Of a stretch of 64,000 bases of DNA, positions 59,540 to 64,000 are shown piece by piece. The stretch comes from Clusia tigrina. Its lineage: Eukaryota; Arthropoda; Insecta; Diptera; Clusiidae. A program made the translations under genes and the position numbers. The notes under the pieces were generated by a model that did no database searches, had not been told where the DNA came from, and saw only the letters and a list, made by a program, of their open reading frames with translations. Each line of letters begins with the position of its first letter. The stretch's first letter is position 1. Location of the stretch: the NCBI GenBank assembly GCA_920105625.2, contig OV050030.1, positions 30,994,516 through 31,058,515 of the forward strand. The letters are read 5' to 3'.

Positions 59540-60230
59540 ATATAAACTTTTATTACAAGCACTATCTATCAGGGCTATCGGCTTGATCCGCTCTTAACAT
59601 TAGGTGAATTTACTAAAGATTATTAATTTTTAATTTAATTAAAAATTTATAAACTGATTCTCTATTCAAGTGGGTCTCAGTTATGGTGTGGTCGTATGTC
59701 TGGGCCCGGTAGGTAGTGCTGTGGAATTTTCTGGGAGGGCTCCCAACCAGTTATTGGATCTGATTTTGGGGTTTTCGTGGAACTCCACGGTGTTCCGCTC
59801 CATTACGCCCTTGGTTGTCAGCTTCTGTCTTTCAGGCGGAAGTTTATGCGATCCTAAGGGCGATGGACTATGTTGTGGAAAGCAGATGCCGTGGCAGAAG
59901 TATTTGTGGCTCCCGTGACAGTCAGGCTGTGTAGTCACTGAAGGCCTTACATTTCCAAGTTGGTGCTGTCCTGCAAATCCAGATTGAATTATGTTGGATA
60001 ATAGTCTTATGCTAACATTGGCTCCAGAACACATGGGTGTTATGGGGAATGAAGTCGCGGAAAAACTTGCAAAGAAAGGATCTGAGGCTAGTTTTATTGG
60101 ACCAGAAGCAGTTCTTCCCACCACCAGTGATGCCCCAATAGCTTCACCATTCTCAGGTCACGGAATAATGATATTCTGTGGTCATCTCCCGACTATTTCG
60201 AGATCTCGTGCATCACTATAACGATCATTT
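59540..60230 (+). mobile_element. Non-LTR RNase H fragment
   Basis: In shifting plus-strand frames 'VFQAEVYAILRAMDYVVES' (about 59830-59885), 'GSRDSQAV' and then 'HMGVMGNEVAEKLAKKGSEA' (60030-60095) are the successive RNase H motifs. The Pro-Gly-His is altered. Broken fragment. Confidence 0.65.
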
Positions 60231-60359
60231 TTCGGTTTCTAAAATTTAACTTTTCGTATGAAAACAATTTGAATGTTAGCTTAGATAGTTCTGCACTCAT
60301 TTCCAGTCATTTCAATTTGTTTGTTTATGCATTGAAAAGAGCAAGACAAAATAATGGAG

Positions 60360-60490
60360 CTTAAGTCTCTAGTTTCTTGGATTTGAATGCGAAGCTATGC
60401 CGGCTTTTGGGGCGAAGACAACCCTCACATGTCTCCACATCTCTGGAATATATTTTGGGTCTTTAGCAAATTTTGAGCAGCGATTCGGTG
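60360..60490 (-). mobile_element. LOA-like RT start fragment
   Basis: Minus strand: 'IPEMWRHVRVVFAPKAGIASH', equivalent to 'IPKSWREARVVFIPKAG' of the element at 9310. Only this short piece is recognised. Confidence 0.55.
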
Positions 60491-60950
60491 TCAGATCTTC
60501 TAATTATTGAATCTCGTTTGGGGGCACTTCATTAGGTTCTTGTGTCTTGTATGGCTTGAACCCATCAACAGTCCACTCCAATTCAGGCTTTGTGATTATA
60601 TTTGAGTTGATCTCGACGGCACTCTTATAGGACACAGTTCACTCTACTCGAATAGACTCGAGCAACCAGAAAAATCGGTATCAAAAATGAGTTGCAGAGT
60701 TTCTGCACTTTTTGATGTCCAACATCCTTCTTCCTTTTCCAGGTAACTTGAAAGATTTGCTCAAAGCCTAGATTTGCTAGAGATATCTTGTACGTAGAAT
60801 TCCTTCACGAATATCTTTGTGTCTTCCGTTTGCTACCATCAGGCCCACTATTGGTGATTAGGTTGCCTGTGCACAGAATCGCGAATGGGGGGCTGCAAGA
60901 GGCACCAGATGGGCAATGGCTGTGCTGCGTATTATTTCAGGTACTACGTC
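60491..60950. other. No recognised gene
   Basis: No supported frame. It is probably composed of further degenerate retroelement pieces. Confidence 0.35.
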
Positions 60951-61320
60951 AAGGTTTCGTCTGTGACTTGGTAGGAGAGACCGCAGACTTCTGGTAGAAC
61001 TGATGATAGGCTATTTTGAATGATCTAATCATATGCAAACGAGAGACATTGCAGACAATGCACTTTACCAGGCTTGTGGAGACGAAGATGTGATTGTTGA
61101 CCACTTTTTGTGCATATGCCGCGTTTTCGCTAGAATCAATGTTCGAGGTATTTGGCACTGACATCCTATGTAGTAAACACATTGGCTACTTAGGGACACG
61201 GGATCGATATGAACATATGGATTGTTGTTCCTTGTTGAGTAAGTGGGACGTGTCAGTCTTGAGTTTATGATGAATAATAAAACATCGATTTTTGTTGCAT
61301 TTTGTGGTACTGTGTGGGAG
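60951..61320 (+). mobile_element. Non-LTR C-terminal fragment
   Basis: Plus-strand reading 'ADNALYQACGDEDVIVDHFLC' (about 61050-61115) matches the Cys-rich C-terminus after RNase H in LOA/R1-type elements. No other part of the element is recognised here. Confidence 0.5.
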
Positions 61321-61336
61321 ATGAAGGGGAACCATG

Positions 61337-62230
61337 TTAGGACTTATAATTTTGTAATGGTGAGAATAATTCTCCAATTTTACTTGTTAGAATTTCCATA
61401 AGCTTTTCGATTGCACTTTTTGTTATATATTTCTTAGAGCCCGGGATAACTGTTTTAACCTGAAAGAGGGTGACATCATTTGAAGCTTTATCCGCCAATT
61501 CATTACCCCTGATGCCCGGATATCCCGTTATCCAGAATAGCTTAATCTCTGCCACAGTGTTGGTATGTTGCGTAATGGTTGTAATAGCCTCATTTTTGTT
61601 CAACATGTTTTTTACCGCTTCAAAGACAGAGCGATGTCGGTGCAGATAATATGTTTTGCATTTGATTTGCTGTATATTTTTAGGGCGCTTGAATCCATTT
61701 CTCGTTGAACGTGGGAGTTGTATAGCAGGCCGGGGAAACCGTTTTCCCGTGTTCATCTACCACAGCATATGACATAGTGTTGGATCTCTTTGAATCGTCT
61801 TTGTATAGAAACTGTTTGGAAAGCGGTTTTCCGTTGGCAGAGCTGTGGTTTTAGGCATCGGATGTGAGGCTGCTCATGCCAGCATCTGAGCATAAGTTCC
61901 GTGGAGTGTATGATTCAGTGGTGTCAATAGGTCTGTTATATCTGATGTTGAGATCATTCGCCCGATCTAGTAATTGACTATATATAGATGATATCTTTAG
62001 GGAAATTTTCCTCTTCCTAAGGAGGCTCATTTATTTGTGTAACAAGCTGTGTTTGTGTTGGCAGTGCACCTTATGAACCATACGAAATTTAATGTTCTTA
62101 ATACGATCCTCGATGATTTCCAGACCACTTTCAGTTAGCACATCTGTTGTTTTTGATTTGCAGAGGTGCACATTCGATGCCAAGAGTTGTCTAAGAATAT
62201 CCAATTAAGAACGATTTCGTAGTTTTCAAA
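61337..62230 (-). mobile_element. I-clade RT connection and RNase H fragment
   Basis: The minus-strand frame 61337-61756 reads 'SVFEAVKNMLNKNEAITTIT' and 'KLFWITGYPGIRGNELADKAS', an I-type RNase H. Upstream, in another frame, 'MSYAVVDEHGKTVSP' (about 61750) is the RNase H start. 61840-62230 contains weak RT connection sequence with stops. It lies in opposite orientation to the I-clade element at 43870. Confidence 0.6.
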
Positions 62231-62399
62231 CACAGTCTCCTACGGGATAGTGGAAATTGTCTTCCACTTTCATTGACTGGAGCTGAGGTCCCCTGAAACG
62301 TACCGTTATTATTCCTCTGGATCTATCTCCAAAGTTGCTGTGGTCCATAATTAGTGGACTGTTGGCACCATTTCGGAATGTTTTAAAGAAGAGAAAGTG

Positions 62400-64000
62400 C
62401 CTCGAACCCCGGTCACGTCCAAGGGTATGAGAATGCAATTTGTCTATCCCGCACTCCATCCACATTCATGCTTAGGAATGCATTTACCAACAGAATTCAT
62501 AATAAGGGTATTTTGTTATAAAGCACTCCGAGTATGAAAGTTCAACATTTATTATATATGGACTGCCACACCCTCCCTTCAGACATATTCATACTTGGAA
62601 ACATATAACAGATTTTTGATGAAATCATTTTTGAACAATCGTCTATGCATTTGTGGAAGAAAACACCACCGAACTCCCGATAATATAACCAAGCAAAACA
62701 ACCCCCATCTCAACGTCTGTTACTTTTATGACAATCAAATTTGGCAGCAATGTGCCCTTTGTCAATGTGTGTGTTCAAAAATGGGTCCGATAATTAAACT
62801 GCTTCGCCCACCATTCAAAAATGAGTATAACTGGAGTCGCAAGATATTTCAAAGATATTTTGCATAGAAAACAGTACAAATAATAGAAAAACAAAGTTTT
62901 TAACTCCATTGCACAACCCACTTGGCGAAACGTGCCTGGCTAGTGGAATTAACATTAAAGTTTACTCTAATGCTACATGTGGGCGTAATATATCAACAGC
63001 GAATGATACGGCTTTGGATATCTTCATATTGAATTACGAAATTTGAACAAAAAGGTCGTGAGATGTATCCCGTATTTACAAGCAGTCATTTGGATCATTG
63101 GATCATTGATATTGATCATCATCGTTCAACTCTCTCGCTGAATTTCCTTGTTGACTAGTTCAGTGCACTATATAAGTGAATAGTGCTTTACAGGGTCTCT
63201 CTAACTCCACTTCAATGTTCTTTATTTTTTCTGATTGTTTGTTTTTTTTGTTGGTTTTGGGCAATTTTATTCATTCATTCTCTATTTGAACAATTTAAAT
63301 TTCTGGAGATTTTTAGCCAGCTTAAACTGCTCTGTGAGTGTTCTATTTCTATCTGATATTTATTATTGCTGCTTGGAACCGTGTTTGTTCAGTTTTTTGT
63401 GTACCTGCAAATATTATTATTTTGAACATGTACAATATTTCACTTAGTTCATTACAACAATTTGTATAATTTGAATAATTGCTTGTGCCGTTTTGGATAT
63501 GCCTGAAACCCCAAATAATGATGTCAGCAAGTGTTCTGGAGAATGAGTAAGAGAGACTTTCGATTCGAAGAGGAAATTATTTTGACGTAGACTTACCAAG
63601 ACTATGCCCAGGCCCTTCAATTCACGATCCTGGGGCTTCTACAATAGGATTCCAACATTTAAGAAAGCAATTGGGAGATGTGAGTGAGTAGTCCATGTGC
63701 CGCCAATTCTGAGTCGGGAGAAGGGTTTTATTATGTTGCATGATGAGTTTGATAAGGACAGAAGACTTCTTTCGGTAGGATTGAAGTTTTTGTAACGATG
63801 TTGGTAGTTAACCCACTCACTTGAGAAATTTTTATGTAAGAATTGTTGGACAAGCTTCTTATGTTTTTGTCGATGAAGTAGTCGAATAAGTGTAGGGTCT
63901 CTTTATCAGATCTTTTCTACATTTATTAGTATTTTTGTAACTGTGTTGTCTGTATGTATAGGCGGTACCTGCAAGAGTGTTGCATCCTGCGATAATGTGT
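62400..64000. repeat. Older duplicated block, copy 2 (cut by window end)
   Basis: Second copy of 54890-56340. Compared with copy 1 it has an extra segment near 62455-62515 ('tccacattcatgcttagg') and scattered small indels. It runs off the window. Confidence 0.8.

Noticed and set aside
59681..60124. 147-codon reverse frame
   Set aside because: It is antisense to RNase H motifs of a non-LTR fragment and shows no domain of its own.

Overview
This is a window of eukaryotic nuclear DNA. It is AT-rich, has introns, TATA/Inr promoters and AATAAA signals, and consists almost entirely of decayed transposable elements. The element families seen (irritans-type mariner, LOA-like and I-clade non-LTR elements, copia, BEL/Pao, Ty3/gypsy, Helitron) together with a small Minus-C odorant-binding-protein-like (OBP) gene family suggest a higher fly (Brachycera; tephritid or similar, by inference). 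No bacterial genes, rRNA, convincing tRNA or CRISPR array were seen.

The main structure is a tandem array. Unit A (1-16502) and unit B (16503-33150) are two near-identical head-to-tail copies of about 16.5 kb. Unit C (33151 to about 38830) starts as the same unit but becomes progressively more diverged and lacks several insertions present in A and B. Older relatives of the unit recur at 54890-59540 and 62400-64000, and in inverted orientation inside A and B (about 11.3-13.1 kb and 27.9-29.8 kb). The ancestral unit seems to be an upstream block, a TATA promoter, a signal-peptide exon, an intron, and a Minus-C OBP-like second exon with a poly(A) signal. The only nearly complete gene is in unit C (37823-38701). 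The copy at 58409-59311 keeps its promoter but is cut short by a stop. Units A and B keep only an open second exon, because a repeat element and a dead mariner occupy the place of promoter and exon 1.

Layout of A (B is the same plus about 16.5 kb): anonymous unit DNA 1-835; a 1-kb non-autonomous repeat 836-1836; upstream-block DNA and a (TA)n tract; a reverse non-LTR relic (endonuclease joined to RNase H) 3236-3745; a Helitron helicase relic 4245-5460; a partial 1-kb repeat 5761-6322; mariner 6325-7606; orphan OBP exon 7923-8216; an LOA-like non-LTR element 8465-10652; antisense copia 10653-11262; inverted unit pieces and BEL/Pao RT fragments 11270-13930; a reverse non-LTR RT/RNase H 14095-15290; and an unrecognised reverse ORF near 16.2-16.4 kb.

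Right of unit C lies pure mobile-element territory: a reverse Helitron 39480-43715; an I-clade element 43870-49010 split by a Ty3/gypsy element with 211-bp LTRs and a 5-bp target duplication (44544-47973); an RTE-like reverse ORF 49040-50230; an LOA-like ORF1/endonuclease 50745-52810; a mariner fragment; then the older OBP unit (57540-59540) embedded in non-LTR scraps, and the start of another duplicated block at 62400. The genes do not form a pathway. The window records birth and death of an OBP-like tandem family overrun by transposons, with a recent segmental duplication copying already dead elements. Coordinates of decayed elements are approximate and all identity statements are by eye.
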